Positions 1-6,794 of a stretch of DNA of 7,713 nucleotides are shown here, in pieces (within the stretch, counting starts at the first letter, position 1; every line of letters begins with the position of its first letter). Source of the DNA: Clostridia bacterium. Its GTDB lineage: Bacteria; Bacillota_A; Clostridia; Oscillospirales; UBA929. The translations under genes and the position numbers were made by a program. Where the stretch lies: positions 1-7,713 of the forward strand of contig BNZR01000064.1 of assembly GCA_026001245.1 (NCBI GenBank), written 5' to 3'. The notes under the pieces are model-generated. The model was given only the letters and a program-made list of their open reading frames with translations, was not told where the DNA came from and did not search any database.

Positions 1-748
1 TCTTCTCAACCGTGGCGACGAACAGCGTTTTGTCAAAGTCGGTCAGCACCTCATCGCGCTTGGCAAGTTCGGCAAGAAATAAATTGAGCCGCTCCCTGCG
101 TACAAGCACCGACTGGCGTTGCTCGGTTAGTTCCATGAGCCGCGCTTTTTGCCTGTCATACTTGGCGGCAAGTTCGTCGAAACGGCGTTCGTACTCGTCT
201 TGATTAAGAGCTTTTCGGGCGTTCTCATCCATCGCCGCCTTGATTAACTCGTAGGTTTCCACGCTCTCGGCGTTCAGTTTCTCTCGTTCCGTGTCCAGCG
301 CCGCCGTGTCGGTAATTTCCGCGACTATCGTTTCGTATTCGGCGAAATAGTTGTCTTTACCCGATAAAATCTCGTTGAATGCCGTGATAAACGCATATTC
401 AAGTTGTCGCTCCGTCACATGCGGTGATTTGCACTGCGCCCCGTGAACCGTGTTGTCGGCGCGTTGATACTTGGCGTTGCACCGCCATACAATCCTGCGA
501 TATTTCGTATTGCTACCCCACACTTTCTTGCCGTAAAAGTGGCCGCAAACGCCGCAAATCACGCGACCGGAGAATATATGCGTGGTGTTTCGACCTACCC
601 CTGTTTCGCTGTTGCGCCGCACCTCGTCCTGCACAAGGTCGAATGTTTCGCGGCTGATTATGGCGGGGTGACTGTCCTCCACGAAAAACTGCGGCAGTTC
701 TCCGTGGTTTTTCAGCATTTTGTGCGTCAAAAATGACTCGCAGTAGGT
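1..748 (-). other. C-terminal module of a large serine recombinase, lacking its catalytic domain
   Basis: This marks the recombinase-derived part of the longer frame. Large serine recombinases of mobile elements have an N-terminal resolvase domain with the catalytic serine, a recombinase domain, a zinc ribbon and a coiled coil. Here the resolvase domain and most of the recombinase domain are missing. What remains begins near TYCESFLTHKM, which corresponds to the family's usual K-TY-x-x-x-FLTKKM region, and continues through VEDSHPAII, SRETFDLVQDEV, the CGVC...C...C zinc ribbon (about 431-556) and a long Glu/Arg/Lys/Leu-rich coiled coil (about 10-400). The last visible residues, DFDKTLFVATVEK, match the segment that usually sits a few dozen residues before the family's C-terminus, so only a short tail should lie beyond base 1. 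Without the catalytic serine this part cannot cut DNA. It could be a remnant of an interrupted gene. Confidence 0.85.
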
Positions 749-3043
749 TATCAGGATAAAGCCCAAAATCATCAGCACGGTGCGTAATACCATGACTCCG
801 TAGCCGCGACGATCTTCTTCGTTCTGTCGGCTAATGTCTATCATGGTATCAAGGTCAAGACTTAAAAGACCGTCCTGACTTAACTCAAATGCGTAGTTGC
901 CTTTCAAATTCTCTGTGAGTACAGCTCCGCTTATATCGTAATGCGCGTAGCCCAGGGCTTTCGCGGTCTTTGCCCACCCTTCAAGCGGCGCGTTGTTGGT
1001 GGCGTTTATCCATTGGTTAAAGAGTCCCCTGTCATAAAGCCCGCCGCTCAATGGTATCACATAAAGCGGCGTTTGCGTCGCGGTCGCGTTTGACCGTTGG
1101 TCGTCCGATTTTGCCATCATCGGTGAGCCTAAACGGATTACACACTCCACACCCTTACCGGCGGCTATTTTCGGGAGCAAATCGCCCCGCAAGGTGTCGG
1201 GGTAGCCTGTCGAATACTCGCCGGTTTTTCTGTCGTCAGACGGTATCGTTACCGCAGCTACTGTCGCTAACCGCTCTGCCGCGCCCGTAGGCGGGTCTGA
1301 CGGAGAATTTTTTACCGTGCCGTCGCCGTTATAAAGCCCGTCTATGTCAAGAAAGTCTGAGAGGGTGATTCCGAAGTAGTCTGATTTGGTTGCTCTGTCG
1401 GTCCAATTGGTTGCGTTCGCGCTTGCGCCTACTATATAGGCAACTGTGGTATTCGGTGCAATGTTCTTTTCTTTGAGCATGTCGTCGTCAAGTCGGATTT
1501 TGCGTCCGTAGGCAACTACCGGCTCACCTTCCATTACTCCTTTGGAATAGACTGCCTCTAGGTACTCTACTAGAACGAAAAGCGGTTGGTCGGGAGTTAT
1601 AGTCTTACCGGCGCCCCTTTGAAACTTTATCTTAGGTCTCAATGCTGCGCCCACGTCGGAGGACGGAGATATTTCGATGCGCTCGTCGTTTACCCTTTTG
1701 AACGCGGTCGTTGCAACAACCACCGAAGCCAGCGCATCGGCAGAGCCTAATCCCATAAAACTGTTACTTGTGCCGTGCAGACTGCCTTTACGGTATATCT
1801 GTCCTGACTCAAAATCAATAAGCAACTCCTCCACGGCGGAACCTACGAAGTCATCAATAGCTCTGTCCGAGGATAGGTATGTTTTAGGTTCAGCGTAGAC
1901 ATCCTTGCCCGCATTTATCGCGAAGTCAAAATACGCCGCTTTCTTGCCAACTGTTTGATAGGTGTATACCGGGGCATACTTCGCATCTTTGCCGGCTTCA
2001 ATGTCTTCGGGGACACGGCGGAAACCCCGGAATACAGCTACGTCGTATTGCGTGATGTAGAGGTGATTGCCGATAAGAACGCCGTTCTGCTTTTCAAGAG
2101 GCGCGGTGTCGTCGCCCAGTAGCACTCCGCGTATTGCCGCAATATCGAGTGTTTTAACTTTAAGTATGGCCGTGTGGATAGTGCCGTGTTTCGGCGTTTT
2201 ATTAGAAATCTCCAAATCGCGGACGTAATAAATAGCGCCGGGGGTTATGTCCGACTTAGTGCTGATAACGTAGTCATCGGCGACACTTTGGTAATACCTT
2301 TGCAACGTGGCTTCATCGCGTGCGGATAAATCCGATGTTATCTGAAACAAATCCGGCATAGTCTTAGCAGGGGCTAACGCAAATACCCGTACGTTTTTCA
2401 GTTTGTTGACGGAGTCGCAGATTGCTTTAATCTCGGAGTCGCTCCAAAATTCAAGCGGGATAGCTGCGTTGTTGCGTATTACGTCCTTACTGAAAGTAGC
2501 CGGGTATCCTGAACCCTTTATAAGTTCGCATGTGCTATACCCGCCATACGCGGGCAGATACTCCGAGCCGTATTCTTCCACAACTTTCGCATTTGAAGTC
2601 GTACCGCTTAACTCGCCATGTTCAGTAGGTTCAGAAGCCAAGTAGGACATAGCCTCGAAAATTTTATTAACATATGGATGTGTCTTCTTCCCGCCGGGTG
2701 CAGAAGACGGAGCGGGTGTTGCCGAAGGGTCAGGTGTTGCGTCAGGGTCAGTATATTCCGCTTGGGATAAGGCTACGCCGAGCGTACCTAGCCCCGAAGC
2801 TTCCTCAGAGCGCAGTCGCGAACTGAACGTAGTATATTGAGTATACGAAATAGCCCCTATCGTGTATAAATCCAAAACCGCCTGTTCTTGACTTGCGTAT
2901 GTCGCTGCGAGTTGTCTTACAATTTCCGAGTTAGCTATTGCGTTTGTAACTGCCGTAGCATTATCACATGCTGCTGCCACGTTCATCAACAGCACGCACA
3001 GTATGGCTATTGTTAATCCTTGCCGTCTGAACCCTTTCTTCAT
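1..3043 (-). CDS. Chimeric open frame: secreted single-TM protein of unknown family fused in frame to the C-terminal half of a large serine recombinase (3' partial)
   Basis: Reading the minus strand from the ATG at 3041-3043, I find no stop codon in 1014 codons down to base 2, so the frame leaves the window at its left edge. The start has a GGGGAGAGG Shine-Dalgarno site (3050-3058) and encodes MKKGFRRQG followed by a hydrophobic stretch ending VAAAC, a signal peptide or weak lipobox (about residues 1-26). A Pro/Thr/Ser/Asp linker lies near residues 94-112. Residues about 115-745 are an ectodomain I do not recognise. One transmembrane helix, VMVLRTVLMILGFILITY, covers about 750-767. From about residue 766 the sequence is recognisably a large serine recombinase: TYCESFLTHKML, GELPQFFVEDSHPAII, a zinc ribbon with C830, C833, C855 and C871, then a charged coiled coil. 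The predicted topology puts the recombinase part in the cytoplasm. Frame continuity is directly seen; whether one protein is really made is uncertain, and an assembly join is possible. Confidence 0.75.
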   Translation of the reverse strand, partial: MKKGFRRQGLTIAILCVLLMNVAAACDNATAVTNAIANSEIVRQLAATYASQEQAVLDLYTIGAISYTQYTTFSSRLRSEEASGLGTLGVALSQAEYTDPDATPDPSATPAPSSAPGGKKTHPYVNKIFEAMSYLASEPTEHGELSGTTSNAKVVEEYGSEYLPAYGGYSTCELIKGSGYPATFSKDVIRNNAAIPLEFWSDSEIKAICDSVNKLKNVRVFALAPAKTMPDLFQITSDLSARDEATLQRYYQSVADDYVISTKSDITPGAIYYVRDLEISNKTPKHGTIHTAILKVKTLDIAAIRGVLLGDDTAPLEKQNGVLIGNHLYITQYDVAVFRGFRRVPEDIEAGKDAKYAPVYTYQTVGKKAAYFDFAINAGKDVYAEPKTYLSSDRAIDDFVGSAVEELLIDFESGQIYRKGSLHGTSNSFMGLGSADALASVVVATTAFKRVNDERIEISPSSDVGAALRPKIKFQRGAGKTITPDQPLFVLVEYLEAVYSKGVMEGEPVVAYGRKIRLDDDMLKEKNIAPNTTVAYIVGASANATNWTDRATKSDYFGITLSDFLDIDGLYNGDGTVKNSPSDPPTGAAERLATVAAVTIPSDDRKTGEYSTGYPDTLRGDLLPKIAAGKGVECVIRLGSPMMAKSDDQRSNATATQTPLYVIPLSGGLYDRGLFNQWINATNNAPLEGWAKTAKALGYAHYDISGAVLTENLKGNYAFELSQDGLLSLDLDTMIDISRQNEEDRRGYGVMVLRTVLMILGFILITYCESFLTHKMLKNHGELPQFFVEDSHPAIISRETFDLVQDEVRRNSETGVGRNTTHIFSGRVICGVCGHFYGKKVWGSNTKYRRIVWRCNAKYQRADNTVHGAQCKSPHVTERQLEYAFITAFNEILSGKDNYFAEYETIVAEITDTAALDTEREKLNAESVETYELIKAAMDENARKALNQDEYERRFDELAAKYDRQKARLMELTEQRQSVLVRRERLNLFLAELAKRDEVLTDFDKTLFVATVEK
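737..758 (-). other. Protein-family junction inside the open frame (candidate element end or attachment site)
   Basis: Upstream of about base 749 the minus-strand translation is a membrane-spanning helix (VLMILGFILI); downstream of it the translation is recombinase sequence (TYCESFLTHKM). The change occurs within a few codons and keeps the frame. The TY pair could belong to either side, so the join cannot be placed more exactly than about 740-755 from the sequence alone. A left or right end of an inserted element, an old gene fusion, or an assembly join would all look like this. Confidence 0.5.
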
Positions 3044-3049
3044 AGCACA

Positions 3050-3058
3050 CCTCTCCCC
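3050..3058 (-). promoter_or_regulatory. Shine-Dalgarno site deciding the start at 3043
   Basis: On the minus strand GGGGAGAGG lies six or more bases before the ATG at 3041-3043. It supports this start, which is immediately followed by a signal peptide. Confidence 0.75.
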
Positions 3059-3075
3059 ATAAAAGCATATAATAT

Positions 3076-3112
3076 AAGCGCAACTACACAGGCATACCGT
3101 GTAATTACGCTT
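3076..3112 (-). terminator. Intergenic hairpin, possible terminator or processing site between the lipoprotein and the chimeric gene
   Basis: Bases 3076-3089 and 3099-3112 form a 14-pair stem around a 9-base loop. On the minus-strand transcript all 14 positions pair, two of them as G-U; on the plus strand those two would be A-C mismatches, so the structure favours minus-strand RNA. It is followed in that direction by an A/U-rich stretch (UUAUAUUAUAUGCUUUUAU) that is not a clean run of U. It may reduce read-through into the downstream gene or protect the upstream mRNA end. No good promoter was seen between it and the 3043 start. Confidence 0.55.
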
Positions 3113-3141
3113 GGCGAAAGCTATATGGGGGGTGTCGCAGG

Positions 3142-4239
3142 TTAAATTTCAAATTCAACGTCTGAGTCAATCTGTCGTATGCGAGTTTTGGATTCCTCAG
3201 AGAGTGAACCGCAGTCAACAAATGCGGACCACCCAATTGTTGTCACACTATCAGGTATCATTATGTCAACCAATGTCTCTTGTCCCGTAAAGGCCTCGAG
3301 TGCAATCCCCTTTGTACCCGCGACAAGTGTAATCACAGTATTGGAGGGCATTTCCCCCTTATAGCCGCAAGCCACCTTTCCCGCGTACACCACTCCGTCC
3401 GTCTGTGTTTTGTACCATGAAGTGCCAACAAAAAGAGCTGCTCCTGCAGTTACAAAACTATCGGGTATTTCAATTTTCAATAACGAGATACAGTTGTAAA
3501 ACGCCCCAGTTCCCAACTCCGTCAAACCATCTGGAAGATAAATAGCTGTCAACGATGAGCAAGACTCAAAAGCCCCGACATCTATTTTGGTAACACCATT
3601 CGGTATGTTTATTGTTCGTAAAGATTTACATTCTTCAAACGCATATTCGCCTATCGCTGTTACACTATCAGGTAGAATTACCGTTTCTAACGAAGTAAAA
3701 TGCCGAAACGCACACTCTCCTATTATCGTCACACTATTGGGTATATCTACGCTTGTAACATTTTTGATTGCGTCGTCCCAGTAGTTATCCAGTATACGTA
3801 CGATTTCGCTTACCCCATAAGGAATCCTCAATTCTCCACTCAAATTATGCTTAATATTTCCGCCCCATCTGAAAAACTTTAATGTGGCCGGATACTGGAC
3901 ATCAGTCACGACGTCAACCGCGAAACACATATTTTCTATTCCGATTACCGGGAAGCCTTCTATTTCATCAGGAACCCTAAGTTGGGTCTTGTCTCCGAGG
4001 TACTGCGTCAGCTTAACACCGGCATACTCGGTGTCGTACTCGTAGACGAATTTATCGGCCGGTTCGAGGTCGAAGTTCGTTGAGATAGGCGGGGGTGCTA
4101 TCGACGGTGAGGGCGAGGTGGTGGGCGTGGTTGACGGCGAGGCGGTCGAGGGCGTGGGAGATGTTGCGGACGGCTCTCCGCACGCGGATAAAACTGTTAA
4201 CAGGATGAGGGCGAGGGCTATTAGGTTGCGTGTTTTCAT
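3142..4239 (-). CDS. BspA-like leucine-rich-repeat lipoprotein
   Basis: A 365-residue surface lipoprotein. I chose the ATG at 4237-4239 rather than an upstream in-frame ATG at 4287 because it has AAGGAG at 4249-4254 with 9-base spacing and opens directly into a lipoprotein signal, MKTRNLIALALILL then L17-S18-A19-C20, with C20 the lipidated cysteine. Residues about 21-55 are a Pro/Ser/Thr linker. Residues about 155-345 contain at least six repeats of about 23 residues of the BspA (LRR_5) type, such as VDIPNSVTIIGECAFRHFTS and VILPDSVTAIGEYAFEE. Near residues 285-325 the GVVYAGKVACGYKGEMP and LVAGTKGIALEAF segments are also typical of this family. Such proteins generally act in adhesion or ligand binding outside the cell; the ligand here is unknown. 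The gene is third in the minus-strand operon, 49 bases after the previous stop. The repeat region is AT-richer than the linker and the neighbours. Confidence 0.9.
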   Translation of the reverse strand: MKTRNLIALALILLTVLSACGEPSATSPTPSTASPSTTPTTSPSPSIAPPPISTNFDLEPADKFVYEYDTEYAGVKLTQYLGDKTQLRVPDEIEGFPVIGIENMCFAVDVVTDVQYPATLKFFRWGGNIKHNLSGELRIPYGVSEIVRILDNYWDDAIKNVTSVDIPNSVTIIGECAFRHFTSLETVILPDSVTAIGEYAFEECKSLRTINIPNGVTKIDVGAFESCSSLTAIYLPDGLTELGTGAFYNCISLLKIEIPDSFVTAGAALFVGTSWYKTQTDGVVYAGKVACGYKGEMPSNTVITLVAGTKGIALEAFTGQETLVDIMIPDSVTTIGWSAFVDCGSLSEESKTRIRQIDSDVEFEI

Positions 4240-4248
4240 TGGGGACAA

Positions 4249-4254
4249 CTCCTT
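4249..4254 (-). promoter_or_regulatory. Shine-Dalgarno site deciding the lipoprotein start
   Basis: AAGGAG on the minus strand, 9 bases before the ATG at 4237-4239. The alternative upstream ATG at 4287 lies right at the end of the preceding gene and would put 16 polar residues before the lipoprotein signal. Confidence 0.8.
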
Positions 4255-4288
4255 TTTTATTTTTGTGTTGGGTTTTCGGGTGGGCATA

Positions 4289-5665
4289 CTAGAACAGCGG
4301 TTGCGCGTAGTCGTCCAAGTAGGTATCTTCCCTGAATAGCTTATCCAGCGGTATGATGTATAGGGCTAGGTCGCTATACTCTCCTCCTTCTGCTGCGCCC
4401 TCGGCCCGATAAAACTCCCCGATACAGTAAGCCTTGTCACCCGCGCAGATTGCGTCGAGCATGGTTACATAGCGCTCATCGGTGCCGCCGCAATACTTTG
4501 CGTTCGGGATGCTATAAACATCGGCTCTACCGGCAGTCTGTGATTGACACACTAGGTAACTTCCGTATACTTGCCAGCTACTACTTGAGGACTGCTTCTC
4601 GTTTCCAAAACCCTCAATCGGACTGAGCGTGGAGAGGGAGTAAGCTACCGGCTGTCGGGTGCCCAAGTCCCCCAATACCAAAACATCACCCGCGACCGCA
4701 AACAACGCGCCAGAACGCACAAAACTACCGTATTTGAGCAACTGGTATTTTCTCGGCTCATTAGCGGGAAATCGTAGGGAACAATACCCGTTCCACTTAC
4801 ACGACACGTAGATGTAGCCACCGTAGGCAATAAACTCGTCCCAGTAGCTAACTATTCTGTTGTTGCCTGGGAGTTTCTCCGTCCAATCCTTAACCGCGAC
4901 TATTGGAAAGAAAGTCTCTGATTTTTGCTCTGTAGCAAGGTCTAGCGTCACCAGAGTGCTTACTTGGTGACTGTTGTCCCAATAAAACGACGCCCCTTCA
5001 CCATTACGTTCAACAATTACGCCCTCACCATACTTGTCTTCTAACGCCTCTCTCCATTTCGAGAGTATTTCCGAGCCTTTTATGTTCAACTGCGTATAAT
5101 AGGCTTTTCCCTCAGAGAACCTCACGTCGTCGTAAGCCCCCTCGGTTTCATCAATCAACTCAAGTTTGTTTATCTTGGGTGAGAACGAGAAAATACCTTT
5201 TGAGCCACAGGCGCCGAACAGGGCTTCGTCTTCGCCACAACAGTCAAAACGCGCATAAAAGTAAAGCTTCTCATTCCACGCATGAAGAGTGCCAAACCCC
5301 GTATACTCATCCGAGCTAAATTTGCTTAGAAAATTCTCGACACCTAGCACCCGCCGTGCTTTTGCCGTTAGCTGTCTGAGAGCCACGCTGTAAATCCCTT
5401 TTTTCCCCTTGTCCTTAGACACGAAATACAAGGTATCCTCGATTGTCACCACGTTTCCTTTGATGGTGTTAGCGCACCTGCTACCCGACATCTCCGGTGT
5501 GGTTTCGACTGCGTATTTCGCGCCGCAGTCGCCGCAAAACACAGTCCCCTCGGATAAAACCGCACCGCATTGAGCGCATTTTCGCGCCACTTCAACTTTT
5601 GCGCCGCAATACCCGCAGAATTTCTTGCCGGGAGTGGTTTCCGCGTTACAGTTTGTGCATTTCAT
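4289..5665 (-). CDS. Double zinc-ribbon protein with a beta-propeller-like body
   Basis: A 458-residue protein of unknown function. The ATG at 5663-5665 is preferred because GGAGAG lies 9 bases upstream (5673-5678) and it starts exactly at the first zinc ribbon; an in-frame ATG at 5707 lies inside a hairpin. The first ribbon uses C3, C6, C17 and C20, and the second C30, C33, C44 and C47, the double zinc-ribbon arrangement common at the N-terminus of bacterial multidomain proteins. Residues about 65-440 contain repeated short strand motifs such as NVVTIEDTLYFVS, AWNEKLYFYARF, FSEGKAYYTQL, YGGYIYVSCKW, YGSYLVCQSQ and AGDKAYCIGEFY. This suggests about six or seven propeller blades of the DUF5050/WD-like sort. 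I see no signal peptide or transmembrane segment, so it is probably cytoplasmic although both neighbours are exported. It may be a regulator or scaffold for the surface proteins; that is inference only. Confidence 0.85.
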   Translation of the reverse strand: MKCTNCNAETTPGKKFCGYCGAKVEVARKCAQCGAVLSEGTVFCGDCGAKYAVETTPEMSGSRCANTIKGNVVTIEDTLYFVSKDKGKKGIYSVALRQLTAKARRVLGVENFLSKFSSDEYTGFGTLHAWNEKLYFYARFDCCGEDEALFGACGSKGIFSFSPKINKLELIDETEGAYDDVRFSEGKAYYTQLNIKGSEILSKWREALEDKYGEGVIVERNGEGASFYWDNSHQVSTLVTLDLATEQKSETFFPIVAVKDWTEKLPGNNRIVSYWDEFIAYGGYIYVSCKWNGYCSLRFPANEPRKYQLLKYGSFVRSGALFAVAGDVLVLGDLGTRQPVAYSLSTLSPIEGFGNEKQSSSSSWQVYGSYLVCQSQTAGRADVYSIPNAKYCGGTDERYVTMLDAICAGDKAYCIGEFYRAEGAAEGGEYSDLALYIIPLDKLFREDTYLDDYAQPLF

Positions 5666-5672
5666 AGATTCT

Positions 5673-5678
5673 CTCTCC
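5673..5678 (-). promoter_or_regulatory. Shine-Dalgarno site deciding the zinc-ribbon protein start
   Basis: GGAGAG on the minus strand, about 9 bases before the ATG at 5663-5665. It supports a start right before MKCTNC, so that the zinc ribbon is at the N-terminus. Confidence 0.65.
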
Positions 5679-5696
5679 AATACCCAAAATTCATCA

Positions 5697-5728
5697 CGGA
5701 ACCGCATCTGATAAAAGATGCGGCTCCG
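5697..5728 (-). terminator. Strong intergenic hairpin, possible attenuator or partial terminator
   Basis: Bases 5697-5709 and 5716-5728 form a 13-pair stem with a 6-base loop, including the perfect arms CCGCATCT and AGATGCGG. The one plus-strand A-C mismatch becomes G-U in minus-strand RNA, so the transcript of the operon pairs fully. It lies 13 bases after the stop of the surface-protein gene and 31 bases before the next start. There is no long U tract after it, so complete termination is doubtful. It could lower expression of the downstream genes relative to the surface protein, or stabilise the 3' end of the first message. Confidence 0.6.
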
Positions 5729-5741
5729 CTGCGGACAAGCC

Positions 5742-6626
5742 TTATTGCTTCGCTTTCTTCGCGGATAAAACTATTACACCCGCCGATGTCAGCAACAACA
5801 GCAACGCTACAAGCGCGACCGAGCTATCGCCCGTGTGGGGGTTGGATTTTTGGGGAACTGTAACGGTAAACGGTACGCTGACCGCCGCGCCGTCAACCGT
5901 GAATTTCGCGGCGACTTCATGCTTACCGGCTGACAGCGTTTTTAGGTAGCTGTCTTTCAGCGTGATAATCGTCGAGCCGCTTTTCGTTGTGTAGTTGCTC
6001 GCGTCAACGGTCTTGCCGTCAACGGTTAGCTCGGTAAAAGTATCAAGCGGGTAATCAATAGTGGGGAGTATGAGGTCTTTGCCTGAGGTATATGTCGGCG
6101 CGGTCGGGGGTGGGGTCGGAGTAGCCGGAGCCGGTGTAGGGGTCACGACCGGAGCGGTCGGTTCGGGGGTCGCCGGTGCGCCGTCGCCGACTTGGATGAG
6201 ATATAACCCCGATACGGTTGCGTCATTGTCTTCTGCAATCAGCAGGGCCGTAACGCCACTGTTAAAAAGTATCCGAGCCGGGTCTTCTTCACTACTACCG
6301 TAGAAATTAGGCCAAATCGTCCATTCGTCGTTGGTCCAAATTTGAATTTTAGCGCATTGACCGCGAAGCGTCAGTTCGGAGTCGGAAGTCACGGTGATGA
6401 TTTCCCTAGAGTTACTGCGGTCTGTTGAGCTGACATTGGCCTTGTCAAGCAAATTGCCGTATGCGGCAAGGTCCGCTTCAGTTATCTGCCTACGTTCGAT
6501 TGCATCAGAGAAATTCAGTCCGAGTCCTTGCGAACTAATGTATAGGTCTGCCGCCAATGCGAGAGGTGCGCCGAGTGCGATTGTCAGCGCGAGGACGAGC
6601 GCGAGGGATAAGATTTTCTTTTTCAT
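5742..6626 (-). CDS. Sortase-type wall-anchored surface protein with an X2-like domain
   Basis: A 294-residue exported protein. The ATG at 6624-6626 has a perfect AGGAGG (6634-6639) seven bases upstream and begins a classical signal peptide, MKKKILSLALVLALTIALGAP, with likely cleavage after A26 (ALAA|D). An upstream in-frame ATG at 6881 is rejected because that stretch includes the promoter region. Residues about 27-150 are an unassigned domain. Residues about 156-184 are a Pro/Thr linker. Residues about 205-258 (LDTFTELTVDGKTVDAS, SGSTIITLKDSYLKTLSAGKH, FTVDG) resemble the X2 immunoglobulin-like domain found in clostridial surface and cellulosomal proteins. The C-terminus has NPHTGD at 262-267, a hydrophobic helix of about 20 residues, and the tail KKAKQ, which is a cell-wall sorting signal of the LPxTG class with an NPxTG variant. 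It is first in the operon, directly after the promoter at 6714-6742. Confidence 0.9.
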   Translation of the reverse strand: MKKKILSLALVLALTIALGAPLALAADLYISSQGLGLNFSDAIERRQITEADLAAYGNLLDKANVSSTDRSNSREIITVTSDSELTLRGQCAKIQIWTNDEWTIWPNFYGSSEEDPARILFNSGVTALLIAEDNDATVSGLYLIQVGDGAPATPEPTAPVVTPTPAPATPTPPPTAPTYTSGKDLILPTIDYPLDTFTELTVDGKTVDASNYTTKSGSTIITLKDSYLKTLSAGKHEVAAKFTVDGAAVSVPFTVTVPQKSNPHTGDSSVALVALLLLLTSAGVIVLSAKKAKQ

Positions 6627-6633
6627 GTGTATT

Positions 6634-6639
6634 CCTCCT
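6634..6639 (-). promoter_or_regulatory. Consensus Shine-Dalgarno site deciding the surface-protein start
   Basis: AGGAGG on the minus strand, 7 bases before the ATG at 6624-6626. It fixes the start at the signal peptide and rules out the longer in-frame extension. Confidence 0.85.
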
Positions 6640-6713
6640 AAAAATAGCCTGTTCAGTTCCCAATAAAGCGTAAATATTAAGGAATTAGTGCGCAGGCACA
6701 GCATAATAAGAGC

Positions 6714-6742
6714 ATTATACCACATGCTACAGGTTTTGTCAC
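6714..6742 (-). promoter_or_regulatory. SigA-type promoter of the minus-strand surface operon
   Basis: On the minus strand, GTGACA (6737-6742) is separated by exactly 17 bases from TATAAT (6714-6719). The -10 is perfect and the -35 matches five of six consensus bases. Transcription should start near 6707, leaving a leader of about 80 bases before the ATG at 6626. The near-palindrome GCATAAT...ATTATAC (6701-6720) overlaps the -10 and could be a protein-binding site, but part of it is simply the -10 itself. Confidence 0.75.
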
Positions 6743-6766
6743 GTATCATTTTATGAACAAAATCGT

Positions 6767-6794
6767 CAACAGGCACTTGACAGCGCACCTGTTG
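6767..6794. promoter_or_regulatory. Inverted-repeat operator candidate spanning the regulator's -35 box
   Basis: CAACAGG (6767-6773) and CCTGTTG (6788-6794) are a perfect 7-base inverted repeat. The half-site centres are 21 bases apart, which is two helical turns, as expected for a dimeric regulator. The -35 box of the plus-strand promoter (6777-6782) lies between the halves, so binding would block polymerase. Related half-sites occur on the operon side: CTACAGG at 6727-6733, next to the minus-strand -35, and CCTGTTC at 6648-6654 in the leader, each with one mismatch. Autoregulation by the adjacent HTH protein is an inference. Confidence 0.6.

Noticed and set aside
443..736. Plus-strand frame opposite the recombinase zinc ribbon
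   Set aside because: It lies wholly antisense to a strongly recognisable recombinase segment, has no convincing ribosome site and resembles no protein.
3142..4080. CRISPR-like or tandem DNA array in the repeat region
   Set aside because: The similarities are coding repeats of about 69 bases in leucine-rich-repeat units, diverged at the DNA level, without constant spacers.
6061..6303. Plus-strand Gly/Val-rich frame
   Set aside because: It is the complement of the Pro/Thr linker codons of the surface protein, a common shadow of low-complexity sequence.
6627..6707. Riboswitch in the leader of the surface operon
   Set aside because: The leader is only about 80 bases long and shows no stable stem or terminator-like fold that I can recognise.
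6747..6775. Second minus-strand promoter starting from TTGACG (6763-6768 complement)
   Set aside because: The -35 is good, but 17 bases further the -10 would be ATACGT, a poor match; the promoter at 6714-6742 is much better.
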